Shown here in pieces: positions 12,430 through 26,095 of a stretch of DNA of 64,000 nt. The translations under genes were made by a program, and so were the position numbers. The DNA comes from Gigaspora rosea. Lineage: Eukaryota > Glomeromycota > Glomeromycetes > Diversisporales > Gigasporaceae. Where the stretch lies: the NCBI GenBank assembly GCA_003550325.1, contig QKWP01000791.1, positions 97,769 to 161,768 on the forward strand. The letters are read 5' to 3'. The notes below the pieces were generated by a model. That model was not told where the DNA came from. It was given only the letters and a program-made list of their open reading frames with translations, and made no database searches. Every line of letters starts with the position of its first letter. The first letter of the stretch is position 1.

Positions 12430-13030
12430 TATGTGAGTTTATTTACAGAACCTGCTATTCCAGGAACACGATGTATGCCAGCTTCTTCAAGGTCTAAATA
12501 TAAATGATAATAAGGTCGTTATATTTTATAATACAGAAAACAAAATCAAACATAGCGTCATTCTTAACAGATATCACAGAATTAATAAGATTTATAACAA
12601 GCGTAGGTTTGTGATTGGTATTTTGAGATTTCGAAGATGAATTCGTATTGCCAGAGTGAGTAGTCGATTGCCATGTATTTGTTAAAACTATCGAAAATGG
12701 GCGTACGGCATGTTTGATAAATGATTCACCCTGGATTTGTTACATGGCCTTGGCTATTGTTTTTCAAGTAATTTTGCTTGTTCATTTTGTTTTTTTTTGT
12801 AGCTTGTTCTGCATCTCACAAATATCTTTTGCAAGACGTTCTTTTTTTTTTTTGATCCCGTTTGACTTTCTCCTGTTGTTTGGCAACAAGTTTGTAAAAA
12901 GGTTTTTGTAATTTTTGGCCGTTTTGGTGGAGTATTGGAGACACAAATCATATTATTTTCTCGAGAAACGATCTTTTTAAGAAAACGTATGTGAGTCTTA
13001 CCTATAGACTTTTGCATAACGCTTATTAAA
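12430..13030 (-). pseudogene. Decayed gene of unknown family, charged coiled-coil-like segment
   Basis: The minus strand shows MICVSNTPPKRPKITKTFL (about 12960-12904), then in another frame KKKERLAKDICEMQNKLQKK (about 12855-12800), which looks coiled-coil. Next comes HAVRPFSIVLTNTWQSTTHS (about 12710-12650) and DLEEAGIHRVPGIAG (about 12495-12450). At least two frame changes and several stops separate these pieces. I do not recognise the family. The sharp contrast between meaningful codon strings and surrounding AT-rich DNA supports a former gene. Confidence 0.4.
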
Positions 13031-13493
13031 TCACTAAAATCTACTACAGGCTTGTGATCTCAAACTGATTCTGAACTAAAAACTTCAAATTTCATATTAG
13101 TTCAGTATAAAAAAGTTGTGATTTCTTAAGAATACTGTATATAAAAATATAAAAAAGCAAAAAAAAATTGCAACCGCCTACCGTCTCAGTCTTTTACTAT
13201 ATGGCGACAAATTCAACTATGCTATCGATAATTTCTTTATTTACAACCCAATATCAACGAAGACCTAAAACTAGTAAATTCTGAACTAACGTTATCTCTG
13301 CTCAAGTATCAAATAATCTTTATTCATTAAATGAGCATCGTCACAAACACTATTTAAATGTGTAAACTTCAAAAATTTGAGAACGATTAATTAAAAAGAT
13401 AGTATCGGGAAAATAACTAATAACGATAAAAAATAAAAAAAAAGGAATTTAGGTCACCGGGTACCAGATATTGTACTGCTTGCAAAATTGTAC
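13031..13493. other. AT-rich intergenic, no gene seen
   Basis: Nothing beyond short homopolymers. Confidence 0.5.
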
Positions 13494-13580
13494 GTGCTAG
13501 TGAATGTGGCCGATCAAAATTTATCGGCTAAGCTTAGCCGATAAATTTTGGTCAGCTTAGTTGGCTTAGCCGATTTACTA
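13494..13580. repeat. Palindromic repeat, GGCTTAGCCGA family copy 1
   Basis: A near-perfect hairpin at 13510-13553 (arm GATCAAAATTTATCGGCTAA, centre AGCTT) is followed by GGCTTAGCCGAT. It shares the edge word CTAGTGA and the TTAGCC core with the copy at 17631-17719, which is inverted relative to it. Confidence 0.6.
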
Positions 13581-14132
13581 ATCGGGTCTCAATCACATGA
13601 CCAGATACGTTCATTTATATAGCAAATACTTAGATTATCGAACTTTAATTTATTTGGATTGGTTCCATGGGTCCGCGAATACAATATAAATAGCCACCAA
13701 ATTTAAAGGGAAATACGGTGAATAATTAATTGAGTAATGTTCGTTTTAACTTCTAAGAATTCTAAGAAAGAACAGGTACTCTTTTTTTTTTTTTTTTTCT
13801 CGAGCTAATAAAATGTATTGTATTTTCTTTAAGGGTTTCAACTTTTAGAGACTAGGATCGGACCGGACTAGTCTCACCATTTAATACCCTAAACGCTAAA
13901 CATTAAATTCTTAGCAATAGAGTCGCCCGGGTTAAAAATACTTTAAATAATTGAAAAAACCGAAAATAAAAGTCGAAATTACAAGATCAGGTAAGATTTA
14001 ATAAGCGTTTATTTAATAATTTTTTTTTTAATGTTCATCTAACTTTATTTTTTTTTGTATAAAAACGAATTCTCGTTACTTCTACCCACACTGTTAACAA
14101 ATCTATCAAGGTAGCTTTTTTTTTATACTAGT

Positions 14133-16340
14133 TTAAATCAGAATAGGGATTAAAACAATTCTGGTTTTCTTTAAAAAAAAGTAGATCATGAACTGTGTTG
14201 GGAAAAAGACGATTTCATTTATCAGTTATGACGTTTCCGGCATCAGAGAAGAGACGCTCTGAGGGAACTGAGGTTCCTGGAATTGCCAAATACCGTCGTG
14301 CTTGTTGTGCCATTAAGGGAAGTGTTAATTTATTATCTCGCCAAAAGACTAAGGGGTTATGTTTTTTATAAAGAGGATCAGAAGGGTCGTATTTTATCAT
14401 TTGGGGCATGTCTAAATACACCTTTAGTTCGTTTTCAATAGGGCAAACTTCTTGAAAAGTTTTTTCAAATAATGAATTTAATAAAAAAGAAGATGATCTA
14501 TTTTCAATTGAAGGTATTGTTGAGTTTATATTTTTTGCAGCTTCCATCCTGCATTTTAATTCATTTTTCATTGGTTCTAGTTTTTCTGGCTCAAAGCTTA
14601 GGTCCTTAAATCTTGGGTCGAGAATAGTAGCGATATAACCTTCAACTCCAGGCTCATCCCAACGGTTTCCAAATGAAAGCTCTATCTCATCACGTACATC
14701 ACGAACAATTGGATGTTTAAGTATCGCTTCATTTTCAAATAGATGATCTTGTAATATTTTAATTAATGGTAACATCATTGAAAAGGTAGGATATTGATCG
14801 CCACCTATTATGGTTGTAACATGCGCAAAGGGACCTAGCAACTTAACCAACTCTTGAATTCCTAATAAATCTTCTTCTTCAAAGAGCAACTCTTCTAATG
14901 CTTTAGCATTTTTTCTAATATTCCTATCTTTATCTTTTGCAAGATCTTTTTGTAGTTTTTTTATAGCTTCGTAAAGATAAAGTAGACGTTCTAACAATGA
15001 ATGGGTTGAGTTCCATCTGGTCACGGTATCGTTGGATATTGGATCAAGAGCAGAAATATTTTTATTGTTAAGTAATGGATTTTTTCTTTAAATATTTCAA
15101 TTTGTATTAATCGTAGTCTTTCTCTAATTTTGTCTTTCCCAGCAACAAATGAATTTAGAGCTTTTGCACGATCAATTAAGTCAGTAGCCTGTTTTAAACC
15201 ATCTGTAATACCGAGTTGAATGGTATGAGCTGTATATTTTATATGTAAAATCTCAATATTTTTTAATGCTTTTACCATTGAACTGGCATTATCAGTTACA
15301 CCGGCTACATATTTGTCACTTAAACCCCATTTAGCTAACTCTCTTAGTAAACAATCTTTAATTCGATCGGATGTATGTGGATATAGGAAACTTTCAATAG
15401 TGAGTATAGCTTTATGCATTTCAAATTCTGAAGAGAGCCAGTGGGCCGTAATTCCAATATATAGTTTGTGGTCTTGAGTCCACAAGTCTGTGGTAAATGC
15501 AAAAGATTCTAACGTATTGTCAATTAAATTTCTTAAACTATTTTCGGTATAGTTTACTGCCTCATACATTTTTTGTTTAAACATATCTCTACCCGGAAAT
15601 TGATATTGTGGCTCTGCTTCATATAAAAGATCATGAAATCGGTCATTTTTTAAAACATTGAAGAGTTGCATATCATCAATTATCCAAGCTAAGATTCGGG
15701 AGGTAATTCTGTTTTGTTTTTTTTCTGGCAATGGCATTCTACGACTAAATAATTCTGGCAGAGTAGATTGAGATGAATCTAATTGAACAGTTAGTGGTTG
15801 GGTTATTTCTTTAATACCACTTAGAGGTAATAAAGGCCCATTTTTATCTAATCTATTATCAGCTCGGAGATGAGATGCTAAATTTGTTGTACTGGTTGAG
15901 AGTTCAAAAGTACTTGGGCATTGTTGCTTTTTATCATTATCGCCAACCTATACTTGGCATATAACTTTTTTGTTAAGTTTGTCTTTTTTCATGTGTTTCC
16001 ATACCCAACTTTTCCCCGGCTTAGACCTTTTTTTAGTATTAATATTGGGTAATTTACTAATTTTTCTTTTATTTTGAGTAAACATATGTAAAATATTAGG
16101 CGATTCTTCATTTAAAGAAGGTGCATTATTTAAAGAATATTCATTTTCTGATGAAAGTTCATTAGTCGGAAAAGATTCACTATCTAATGGCAAATGAAGC
16201 TCTTCATCTAGCGATAAAGATCTTCTTTCATCATCAGATGAGAATAATTCTTTATTTGAAATTAAATTCGATCCTTCGCCTAGTGATATATGTGGTTCAT
16301 CTAAATACAAGTCTTCATCAGAAAAATTTTTTAAGGACAT
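14133..16340 (-). pseudogene. hAT-superfamily transposase, one frameshift and two stops
   Basis: The frame starts at ATG 16340 with an acidic Ser/Glu-rich head, then WVWKHMKKDKLNKKVICQV, the start of a BED-type zinc finger; TAG at 15948-15950 interrupts it. The frame continues in register (CPSTFELSTSTTNLASHLRA) through FAFTTDLWTQDHKLYIGITA, the usual hAT catalytic-domain segment, and VAGVTDNASSMVKAL. A missing base in an A run near 15085 shifts frame; the next frame has TRWNSTHSLLERL and the hATC dimerisation motif LAIPGTSVPSERLFSDAGN. TGA at 14215 stands where Arg is expected (ITDK-R-NRL); the tail HDLLFLK follows to about 14133. Total length, about 680 codons, suits hAT transposases. No terminal repeats were found around it. 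Confidence 0.9.
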
Positions 16341-17630
16341 TTTGTAAAGTGGATTGATTATTAACGAATATTGAATTTGATTAAAGGTAACCGTTTTCTT
16401 TTTATATGCATTTGATTTAATATAAATTAATATTTATTTTTTGTAAATTATATGCCTTGCATAAGGTCGTTTGCTTGGCTTGAATGAGTCATTTAGGGCG
16501 TGAATTTACACTGTATGAACCGTCTTCAAATAGTTACGTGGCTATATTTATTACATTTATAAATTGTTCCAATTTTTTTTTTCTCAATATTAATATTGTT
16601 TGTACTTTCTATAATTAAAATACATATGGATGACAACGAGATGATTCTTTTAAGATATTGATTTTGGGCTGTTAAGGCTAAATCAAGCTTTAGATAAACC
16701 TAATTTTATTAAAATCATCATATATAATCAGATATCTTTTATACATTATAAATTGAATGGGAAGCTTTATAGTAGCATGTTGCGAAATCGGTAAGTAAGA
16801 ATTTTCAAAATCGCATATTAATATGTATTTCTTATTTTTGAATTTTTTTTTTATAGAGAAAATTACTTTTTTTCAGAGTAACGTGCGTAGATGCATATCA
16901 GCTCAATACTATTTACAAACGAGTCAGGACAATACCTCAAAAATTTTATTTACACAACCTGCTTTGGGGCTATTAAATAAAAGTTCTAATATTACAATTT
17001 TATATTGTTTTTTGATATAGCATATATATGTTGGAAGTTGAGATATTTCCAGTGCAGGGTGTCAAAGTGGACAAAATAACGCGGGACAACCAAAAATCTC
17101 TCAAAATACACAACTACATCGGATAAGTATCATTATTATTTATATTTGTACGTGCTTTTTCTAAATTAACTATTTATTTTGGGTATAGCGCAAATTTAAT
17201 TATAAACAATGTATCCAAATATGATTAATGGATACGTTTAAATTATGAACCTTTCGTCAATTGTCCTTTGTTATGCGGCAGTATTCTCATGCTACATCCG
17301 ATTTAGTAATAATTATATATTATCATTAAAATAATCTATTAATGGAAATGTAATCATTGAATATTCCCACCGCATGATTATGATGCATTTTAAATAAAAT
17401 TTCCTGTGATAACTGATCCCGATGATTTTAATAATAGCATACATTTTTTATGCTTTACAATTGTTATAAATTATGATGCCGGGAAAGGAGAGATATTTTT
17501 GGCAATTTGTAATACAAAATAATTAAATAAACCTGTTTAAAGTGCCCGAGAATATTCATTGATGAAAAAAAAAACCTGTTTTTGTGCGTAATCACGTTAA
17601 TTATATTTTCTATTTTTGGGAAAATAAAAA
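16341..17630. other. AT-rich intergenic, no gene supported
   Basis: Only scattered frames below 66 codons. Should contain the 5' flank of the hAT transposase, but no CAGTG-type terminus was identified. Confidence 0.5.
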
Positions 17631-17719
17631 TCGATTAGCCGATTTTGAAAAAATCGACCGGCTAAGCCGAAAATTTTTGGCTTAGCTGACTTTTTCATAT
17701 TAGCCAAAATCACTAGTAC
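17631..17719. repeat. Palindromic repeat, GGCTTAGCCGA family copy 2
   Basis: CGATTAGCCGATTTTG and CCGGCTAAGCCGAAAATTTT pair with downstream TTGGCTTAGCTGACTTTTTC; CACTAGTAC borders it. Related to 13494-13580 in inverted orientation. Confidence 0.5.
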
Positions 17720-19246
17720 ATGCTGTATATGTATCAGTAAATAGTGTCAAATGAGCTGACGCACATTGTAGATCAATTTTTGGAGTGCGTCAAAAAAATT
17801 AGTAATTCCAGAAATCAGCAGATATGAAATATGCCGAAATTCATATCGACGATATCGAAAAGATAGCAATAGGCAGAATTGAAAGACAAAAGGCCAAAAA
17901 ACAAAAAGCTTCTTAGATCAAACAACCATTATTTGCAAAGAAAAAAAAGTATATTAATAAGACACAATAGCAAAAACAACAAAAAATGAATTGAACTATA
18001 CTCACAAAAGCTCAGAGATGCCCTTATGAAACCTAACGTATTTACAACCCAGAAAGCCAATAATGACACGCCCTCAAGAAAACTTTAAGATGCTAGAAAG
18101 AAAAATTAAGCATTAGTAAGCATTCACAAGTAAAACAAGAACAATACTTTTCAAGATTCCAAAGACATACTCCCAGAAAAGCTCAAAACGCACTATAAAA
18201 AAACAGGCATTAATAATACATTTATAACTAAAATATGAATAAATAAATGAAATCATGCTTCTGCCAAAATTCAAAACTACGTGAATCAACCCAAAAAGGC
18301 ACAGCGCACTAATATTAAACATACTATGGCACTAAAGGTAGTAAATGGTGTCACCAACAATAATAGCATAAGATTATATGAAGGTTAGCGAAATCACAAA
18401 AATGCAACAACAGTTCAATATCGATAACTTCACTAATGCCAGAACAATAGTAATGACTACAGTAATACAAAAGCCTATAACTACAGTCTTAGTAATGATT
18501 AACCAGCAACAACACGGTGAAGTTATAATATTGATGATACCAAAGCAACGATACTCAACTGAATGCATTATTCACCATTTAAAAAAAAAAGTTAGTAATG
18601 AAAACTATGAAAACACAACAATAGAGCCAATGGTTCAATGAATTCACCTCTCCACTAGCAACAAGCCCTAGCAAATAATCTGTGCTAAAAGTTGACTACC
18701 ATAAAACTGCACTAACCACAAGTCCAAGCCTACAACAGAACGTTAAAATCATACAACCAGAAACAGAGTCAGCAAGAATGGAGATATAAACAACACCAAA
18801 GGCAGTTGAAAGAACTGTGAAATCACAACAGTGAAACCATGATAGACAAGATAACTATAATTCGAAAGGAAAAATGTTTAGTAATAATAATAAAAAAAAA
18901 CCAGTAATTATCGATTACTGGATTATCACTGATTGTTTATGTACCCGTGATTAGGTGTAATAGTACACCAAAATATAAATTTCTTTTATTTCTATAAAAA
19001 TAAAGGGTAGTTAAATTTTATAATTTTAACCAGAGGTTAAAATTAGTTAAATTCTTAAAAATATATCAAAAGCATAATTTTGAATTTTATGTCTGTTTAT
19101 ATGCATGTTTGGATTCTAAAGTTCAAGACACAGAGGCACACACATGCCTTTTGGGCAGCATACCTATAGGCATACCTTTTAGCTGTTGGGCATGCCCTAG
19201 TCATATAACATAAATGGCATATCTGATTTGCTAGTATAGTTGGAAG
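17720..19246. other. Intergenic, A-rich, no gene supported
   Basis: About 18000-18860 has an unusually A/C-rich composition and a frame of 87 codons at 18378-18641, but neither frame resembles a known family. CATGCC-rich words at 19146-19195 and again at 19686-19730 may be the two halves of an older element split by the hAT MITE. Confidence 0.45.
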
Positions 19247-19614
19247 CATTGTTGTCATGGGACACAGACACGGACTTCAGACAGTCCGGGACAGAACGTC
19301 CGGGACATGTCCGCCCAGAATTTTTTTTGTCCCGAACATTCAGCTAATAAACACATAATAACCAGCCAATAAAATTCTTTGTATCCTCTGGAAATTATCA
19401 CATAACCCAAGCCAATGGTCTGCATAATTCCGCAATTTGATTGGTTTACCCGGCGGACATGTCCCGGACATATTAGGGACAAAGTTAAAAATTAGGCGGA
19501 CATTGTCCGTGTACAATATCATGCGGGACAATATTGGGACATGTTCCGAACGTCCCATCCCGGACTGTCTGTGTCCTTGTAAAATTGGCGGGACAATGTC
19601 CGTGTACAACACTG
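19247..19614. mobile_element. Non-autonomous hAT element (MITE), family A copy 2
   Basis: 368 bp with long terminal inverted repeats. It begins CATTGTTGTCATGGGACAC and ends GTGTACAACACTG. The perfect 8-bp target duplication GTTGGAAG occurs at 19239-19246 and 19615-19622. It shares AATTCCGCAATTTGATTGGT and GTCCGGGACATGTCCGC with 3082-3353. Open frames on both strands in this interval are artefacts of the repeat. Confidence 0.93.
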
Positions 19615-19764
19615 GTTGGAAGTAATCAGAAGTGTAGACAGTCAAGCAACATCAAAGAACAGAAAGCATATTTGATATTTTCTATACAAAAAGGGCATGC
19701 CTTAACTCATGGCATGCCCTCAGAAGCATGCTTAATTTTTTACCCATGCCTTGAACCCTACTAG

Positions 19765-20400
19765 ATTCATATATTAGTGAACAATAATGCATATTCACAC
19801 ATTTGTAACATGTAATACATGATGATTGCTTTAGATTTACAACAGTTTTTTAAACTGTTTCCTAGTATTTCTTCAACTTGGAAATTACCTCAAATAGTTC
19901 AATATATTTCTTCTAAGATAAAAACCTTAAATACCCTCACAATTTACAAGTGTAAAAATGAGTTCTAATAGTTTTTGTGCCCATTTTGCAATTAACATTT
20001 TCTCTAAATTAGAGACAATTCTAAATACAGTATTCCTTTTCAAAGCCCTGTCAAAACCTAACAAGTTGATCCACCATATCGGTTTCATAATTCAAATTCG
20101 ATAACCTGCCATTTCTGATAACTGATACTCAAATATCAGATATCTATAAGATATCGGGTTTATTAGATAATATTAATCGATTCAAATCTGACTTCATATC
20201 ACCAAATATATATGTATAAATATAATCTGGTCAATTATATTTATCTAGGATCATGCGACCATTAGGCTATTAGTATCTTAAATCCAATAACCTTTCAAAG
20301 CTGATACAAAAGCTGTCTGCCATTCACTTTGATTTGAAAGGGTATACTACTATACTGTATAAATTATTTATACAGTATGTATATACAGTATATATGTATG
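19765..20400. other. AT-rich, no gene seen
   Basis: Ends in ATACAGTATATATGTATG-type palindromic TA repeats next to the element at 20401. Confidence 0.5.
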
Positions 20401-20455
20401 TACGTACTAAAGCTGCTGGTGAAACTAAACTGTAATGGTGCACCGATTTTCACTA

Positions 20456-20651
<196 letters not shown>

Positions 20652-20682
20652 TAGTCTAAATAGCCAATAATATTGAAGTGTT

Positions 20683-21282
20683 CATCAAATATATTTTTTT
20701 AAAAATTTTAATTTTTCCGTCGAACGTAAAAATCAAAAGTCAATTAATAAAAACTTCTCCAATACTTATGAAAATTTTGTGATAAGTGTATTTTGACCTG
20801 CTGAATAAATCGATTTTAATTGATTTGCTTAGTAAAATTTAGACTTTACTATGTAGCAACACTTGTCGATTGTGGGTCGAATATATTTTTTTAAAAAACT
20901 TCAATTTTTCTGTCAAACGTAAAAATCAAAAGTCAATTAATAAAAAATTCTCCAATACTTATGAAAATTTTGTGATAAGTGTATTTTGACCTACTGAATA
21001 AGGTTACTTAGTCGATTTTAATCGATTTGCTTAGTAAAATTTAGATTTTACTATGTAGCGACATTTGTCAATTGTGGGGCGAATATATTTTTTTAAAAAA
21101 TTTTAATTTTTCCGTCGAACGTAAAAATCAAAAGTCAATTAATAAAAAATTCTCCAATGCTTATAAATATTTTGTGGTAAGTGTATTTTGACCTGCTGAA
21201 TAAGGTTACTTAATCGATTTTAATCGATTTGCTTAGTAAATTTTAGACTTTACTATGTAGCGACTTTTGTCAATTGTGGGTA
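20683..21282 (+). repeat. Three tandem ~197-bp repeats
   Basis: Units start near 20683, 20879 and 21080 with AATATATTTTTTTAAAAA. Each contains GTAAAAATCAAAAGTCAATT and GATAAGTGTATTTTGACC (GGTAAGTG in the third). The first unit lacks the GGTTACTTAG segment present in the other two. Confidence 0.85.
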
Positions 21283-21489
21283 GCTTATTCTCAGGCCAAA
21301 GACGTTTTTGAGATTTTTTTAAATATTATAAAATTTGATTGGTCAATAGTCCTATCACTAGGGGGAGGGGGTCAGGACAGGACAGTGACACTGTCAGGAC
21401 CTATGTAAACCCTAATCACGTAATTTACTGCACTTCCCTTATTACTAATAAATTTCAAAATAATACATTTTAATTAAAAAATTATTTAA

Positions 21490-21852
<363 letters not shown>

Positions 21853-21898
21853 TAGACAATTTTTTATGGTCAAATTAAAATATTATTCTAGTGTACTA

Positions 21899-22513
21899 GG
21901 GTGGAACATCAACTATGTAAATCAAAACTATGTTAGATACATTGATCAATTTATTATGATCAAATTTTTATTGGCGAAATTAATGTAATAAATTGAATAT
22001 TATTTTTATATTGTTTTAATTATAAAAAAAAAAGCAATATTCTAAAAGATTCACATGAGTATTGTACTTATTTTTTGAGGTTCTTTTGAATGAGAAATGT
22101 TCTTTAGAACCATTTCAAAGGTTCTATATTTAATTTTTTCAATAGCTCTAAATAAGGTTTAAATTATAGTTTCGATAGTTTTTTTTTTATTTTAATTAAC
22201 AAAATTCAACTTATTCTATAAGACAAATATACAAAACTTATATATCGATAAAAAATTTGAAAATATAGTTTTATTCTTTAGCATCTTATAAACAATTCGT
22301 GAAAGTTTCAAGATAAGTCGATTTCTTGATAATAAGTTGAATCGCTTTGAAATTTCAATTATTATTAATATTATGTTCTTACTGTGATTACAGTTAAATG
22401 TACAATCCGAATTTGATAAATTTAATAGCTGTTTGTGTAATGTAAAAATCTGTGATATGAAAAATGCTATAGTTATCTAACATAGTTTTGATTTCTTAGT
22501 TGATGTTCCACCC
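21899..22513. mobile_element. TA-flanked MITE-like element of 615 bp
   Basis: Terminal inverted repeats of about 40 bp: GGGTGGAACATCAACTATGT at the left, and the complement of GGGTGGAACATCAACTAAGA at the right; both continue AAATCAAAACTATGTTAGAT. TA dinucleotides at 21897-21898 and 22514-22515 are the likely target duplication. No coding frame inside. Confidence 0.85.
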
Positions 22514-24882
22514 TACTAGTGTACGTACTTAGCATTTTAATATATTTGAATAACAATTTTTATTTAAAAAGCCTAGAAAACCTAGTTTTAACAAAGATAA
22601 GAATTACGCGATTTGTGTACCCTGAGGAACGGCAAAAACGGCAAATACTAAAAAGTAAATTTTAGTTTAAATGAAAGGTATCGACTTTATATTACTAGTG
22701 TTGGTATATCAATTTTCTTAGAGTCGTGTTATACTCTTGTTATCTATACGTATAAGTTGAAGATTTTCGTAACCGCCAAAAAAACGCAATTATTTATGTT
22801 AATATAAAAGTCTTTACTTTTATGGTAAAAATGGTAATTTGTATAAAATTCTATATAAATTCTATATATAAATTCTAATTTGAATTATCCTGTAAAATGC
22901 GAACGTACGTACTGTACGTACGTGTTTACTGAAATTTTACAAGCAATCATTTCACTTTTCAATTATTATGAAAAACTATTAATATATTAATTTACTACGT
23001 ACATAATTTTCTCTACATATTTTTTTTAACAAACATTTCAAAGTTCATTATCGTTATTGATGTTTGATGTTGTATAATATAGTAATATAAATTATAAATT
23101 ATTATAATTATATATTACACGTAATAATGATTGTATATATTTTTATATTGTGTGTGTTTAAGATTTATACTTAGCTGTTAACAATCGGAAATTTTTTAAA
23201 CTCGAATTATATGGCTTAATATAAATCACATGTAATTTTTTTACATTGTATATACACAATAAATATATATAATATATATGTATATGTATATACATTAATG
23301 ACATTAAAATCAACATATTTCGATATATACACAGTAATATATATATATATATATACAGTATATTAGATTTTAAACGATTAAGTTTAATCTTACAATGCGG
23401 GAAAAAAATTAAAAAGCATAACTTGATTTTTACCTGTCAAAAGAATGACGTGACGGAATAAAGTACTGAGTAAGTGCAATGTCGAAAATCATGTTTGATC
23501 ATCGACCAACTTAATACGTGAAAATACATGAGAATAGGCGCAGTGACACCTAGGAAACCTGTATTCAACTAAATTTTTCTTTTTATCGTTTTTTTTTTTA
23601 TTTTTTTTTATTTTTTTTTTTAGGAGTAAAAAATTAATTTTTTTATTCGTATATATTTTTTTTAATAAACAGAGTAAGATGTTTTTAAAATGTGTGACAT
23701 TCAAAAAAAAGTTTTTTTTTGTTGCCTAATTTATAAATTTAACAAATATTTATCTAATTATTCGCCTTGTGACACTTGCTTAAATTACAAATGACATGTA
23801 TATTGTACCCGACACGTCAAAAGAACAATGTTTTGGAATATATAGACGCAGCCACGTAAAATATAATTTTTCCTTTTTCATATTTTTGATTGAAAAAAAA
23901 TACTGATTAGATAGAAACATCCATTTTTCAGATTTTTTTTTGTTCCGCGTCGATAAGATAATCCGATGTTAAAAGGATAAATCCAAGAATGATTCAAGAC
24001 TTTAAAAAAAACCGTTAATGTAAAGCCACCGCGTAGAGTTGATCAACAAAAAATTTTTTTTAAATAATAAATAAAAATAAATAATAAAATATAATATATA
24101 TATATATAAAATCACAAATGTATATAAATTAGTTCATATAAAGGCTTGGCTGAAGGCTGGGAATATCTGTTTAGAAGTAAGTTACAAAAAGAGAATTTAT
24201 TGATTGTTGTTTAACGTTAAAAAAGTTAAATCAGAAATAAAAAAAAGTAAGAAGGCTTTGTTCGTGCAACAAAAAAGAATATTTTTTTAAAACCAAAGAA
24301 CGAAAATGTCGAGCTTGGCTTGATGTTTACACTTATAGCCCAGTAAAAGTACACGATCTTAACGACTGTCAACACAATTGAAACGTGGATTTGCGGTTGA
24401 ATCAAATAAGGAAATATCATCAAGGTTTAATTATGAGACCCTTTTCTGGAAAAGTTTTGTAAACAAACCCATGGTAAAAATAATGATAAAAATAATGATA
24501 AAAAAAAACGGTCCGAGCCATAGGAATGCAGCCATTAATTCAAAGATTCCAAAAAAGGACCGTTATAATAGTAAAGAATTGATGGGATTAGTTCTAACTT
24601 TATTAGAATTTATTAAAAAGTTATTTCATTTTTCAAGCTAATAAGATCTATTATATACTATATTATATATTCTATATTATATACTAATTATATATTGTAA
24701 ATATTATATACTGTATTATGAAAAAGATTAATTCGGAAGAATATATCTTTCATAAACATAATAAATTCTAATGTTTTTTAAATTTTTAAGAAAGATAAAA
24801 TTTTGAAAGGTAAATATTTTTTATATTTTATAAAGACTTTTACTAAAACGCACCTATGGTGAAATCACCATAGGTAAAAACC
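22514..24882. other. AT-rich intergenic, no gene supported
   Basis: Includes a GTACGTAC cluster (22903-22924), TA microsatellites near 23340 and 24090, and one 87-codon frame at 24378-24641 without family resemblance. Confidence 0.5.
22903..22924. repeat. Palindromic ACGTAC cluster
   Basis: ACGTACGTACTGTACGTACG is self-complementary. Similar clusters occur at about 20397, 21775, 28735 and 42035-42090. Confidence 0.7.
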
Positions 24883-25000
24883 TACATATAAAGTGCGAAA
24901 TAACGCGCAGGGGTGTAATTTCGAATTTTGAACCGAATTAAGCATAAATCGGATCAAAATTCGAAATAACACCCCTGCGTGTTATTCGCGTTTATATGTA
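24883..25000. mobile_element. Palindromic MITE of 118 bp
   Basis: The arms TACATATAAAGTGCGAAATA and (complement) TACATATAAACGCGAATAAC both run on into the CGCAGGGGTGT and TTTCGAATTTTG words. The CCCCTGCGCGTTATTTCGC edge word recurs at about 28991-29009 inside the hAT element, so the end sequence is dispersed. Confidence 0.75.
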
Positions 25001-25165
25001 ACTGGTAATATAAAATGTCATTTACTATATCAAACTCAAAAATTTAAAACTGTGATTGATTTTCGTAACTATTACAGCATTGATTTATTACAACATTAAC
25101 GGGTTTATTATATAATTCGAAAAAATTTATATAAAAAACCAATTATGTCGAATATTGCGCGAAGT

Positions 25166-25331
25166 ACAATTTAAGAAACACCACAACAATCCATAAATCG
25201 CTTCGCCAAGATATCAAAGGAAACAACATCAAAGGCGATAATAAACCCATTCAATCAACTGTATCTTCATTAATGACAGCACCAACGACATCTTTCACAA
25301 CGCCTAAAAAAAAAGGATGTCGCTCAATTCC
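25166..25331 (+). pseudogene. Degenerate coding-like fragment, unknown family
   Basis: A plus-strand frame reads HKSLRQDIKGNNIKGDN and SSLMTAPTTSFTTPKKKG, with codon composition (A/C-rich, GCN, ACN) unlike the flanks. It is cut by the palindromic element at 25332-25465. Similar coding-like A/C-rich text continues at 25561-26095 (DDTSDNKILLLEGVINHIHE; then a Thr/Pro-rich stretch). I cannot name the family. Confidence 0.3.
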
Positions 25332-25465
25332 CCGAAAGCTATTTCCACTTAGCCGACATCACATAGGGTTAGGGTTAGCATTTAAGTAGTTGTGGCTATA
25401 CATTTTAGCAGATTGTCACCCTGTGTGATGTCGGGTAAGTGGCCTGTCATGGAAATAACTTTCGG
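25332..25465. mobile_element. Palindromic MITE of 134 bp
   Basis: CCGAAAGCTATTTCCACTTA faces TGGAAATAACTTTCGG. Inner arms CCGACATCACATAGGGT and ACCCTGTGTGATGTCGG pair as well. Contains GGGTTAGGGTTAG. The target duplication is unclear. Confidence 0.75.
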
Positions 25466-25560
25466 AGAATCGTACCGTAACCCTCATAAACCATAACAAC
25501 AAAAACCATGAACGAATGAAAAAAAAACATAATACCAGAGCGATAACATCATAAGCGAAG

Positions 25561-26095
25561 ATGATTAAACGCGACGACACCAGTGACAACAAAATCCTGC
25601 TACTTGAGGGTGTTATTAATCACATACACGAGTTAAACAGTAAACCAAAAAAAAAAAAAAAAAGACTTCAGGAAACGGAATTCCTGTTACCCGAAAAGAA
25701 AGAAAAAGATTATGTTGGGTGTTGGGAGAGAACCAGAGACAAGCGAGATGTCAGATTAGCGACCAAGAATAAAGTCCCCTCAATATCCTCCAAAAAACGA
25801 CTGACCAACTATTAAAGAGATGATAAGAGTTAAAGAATTGATTGCTAAGTATGGGGAATGAGGACACCGCACCGGAAGAGTCTGCCAAACGCGTATAAAA
25901 GCTGAATAAAAGGCTCCAGAACGACGAAATCTCGTAATTTGAAATAGCGACTATAATGCAACGACGACAGTAACAACAACGCCAGTAACGACGACACCAA
26001 TTACGATGATACCAGTAATAACGACAACAATGCCAGCGACACCAGAAACAGCGAAATTTAATTACTTGAATCAATAAAAGAAAGAATTAATATCA
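25561..26095 (+). pseudogene. Thr/Pro-rich coding-like remnant, unknown family
   Basis: A frame at 25561-25815 begins with a possible short coiled coil (NKILLLEGVINHIHELNS) followed by a Lys run. After a frame change, 25955-26060 reads alternating Thr/Pro/Ile codons (TTPVTTTPITMIPVITTTMP). Probably the continuation of the fragment at 25166-25331. No intact product. Confidence 0.3.

Noticed and set aside
18113-18641. Small membrane-like frames at 18113-18322 and 18374-18568 (minus) and 18378-18641 (plus)
   Set aside because: Overlapping frames in A/C-rich DNA without homology, splice sites or start context.
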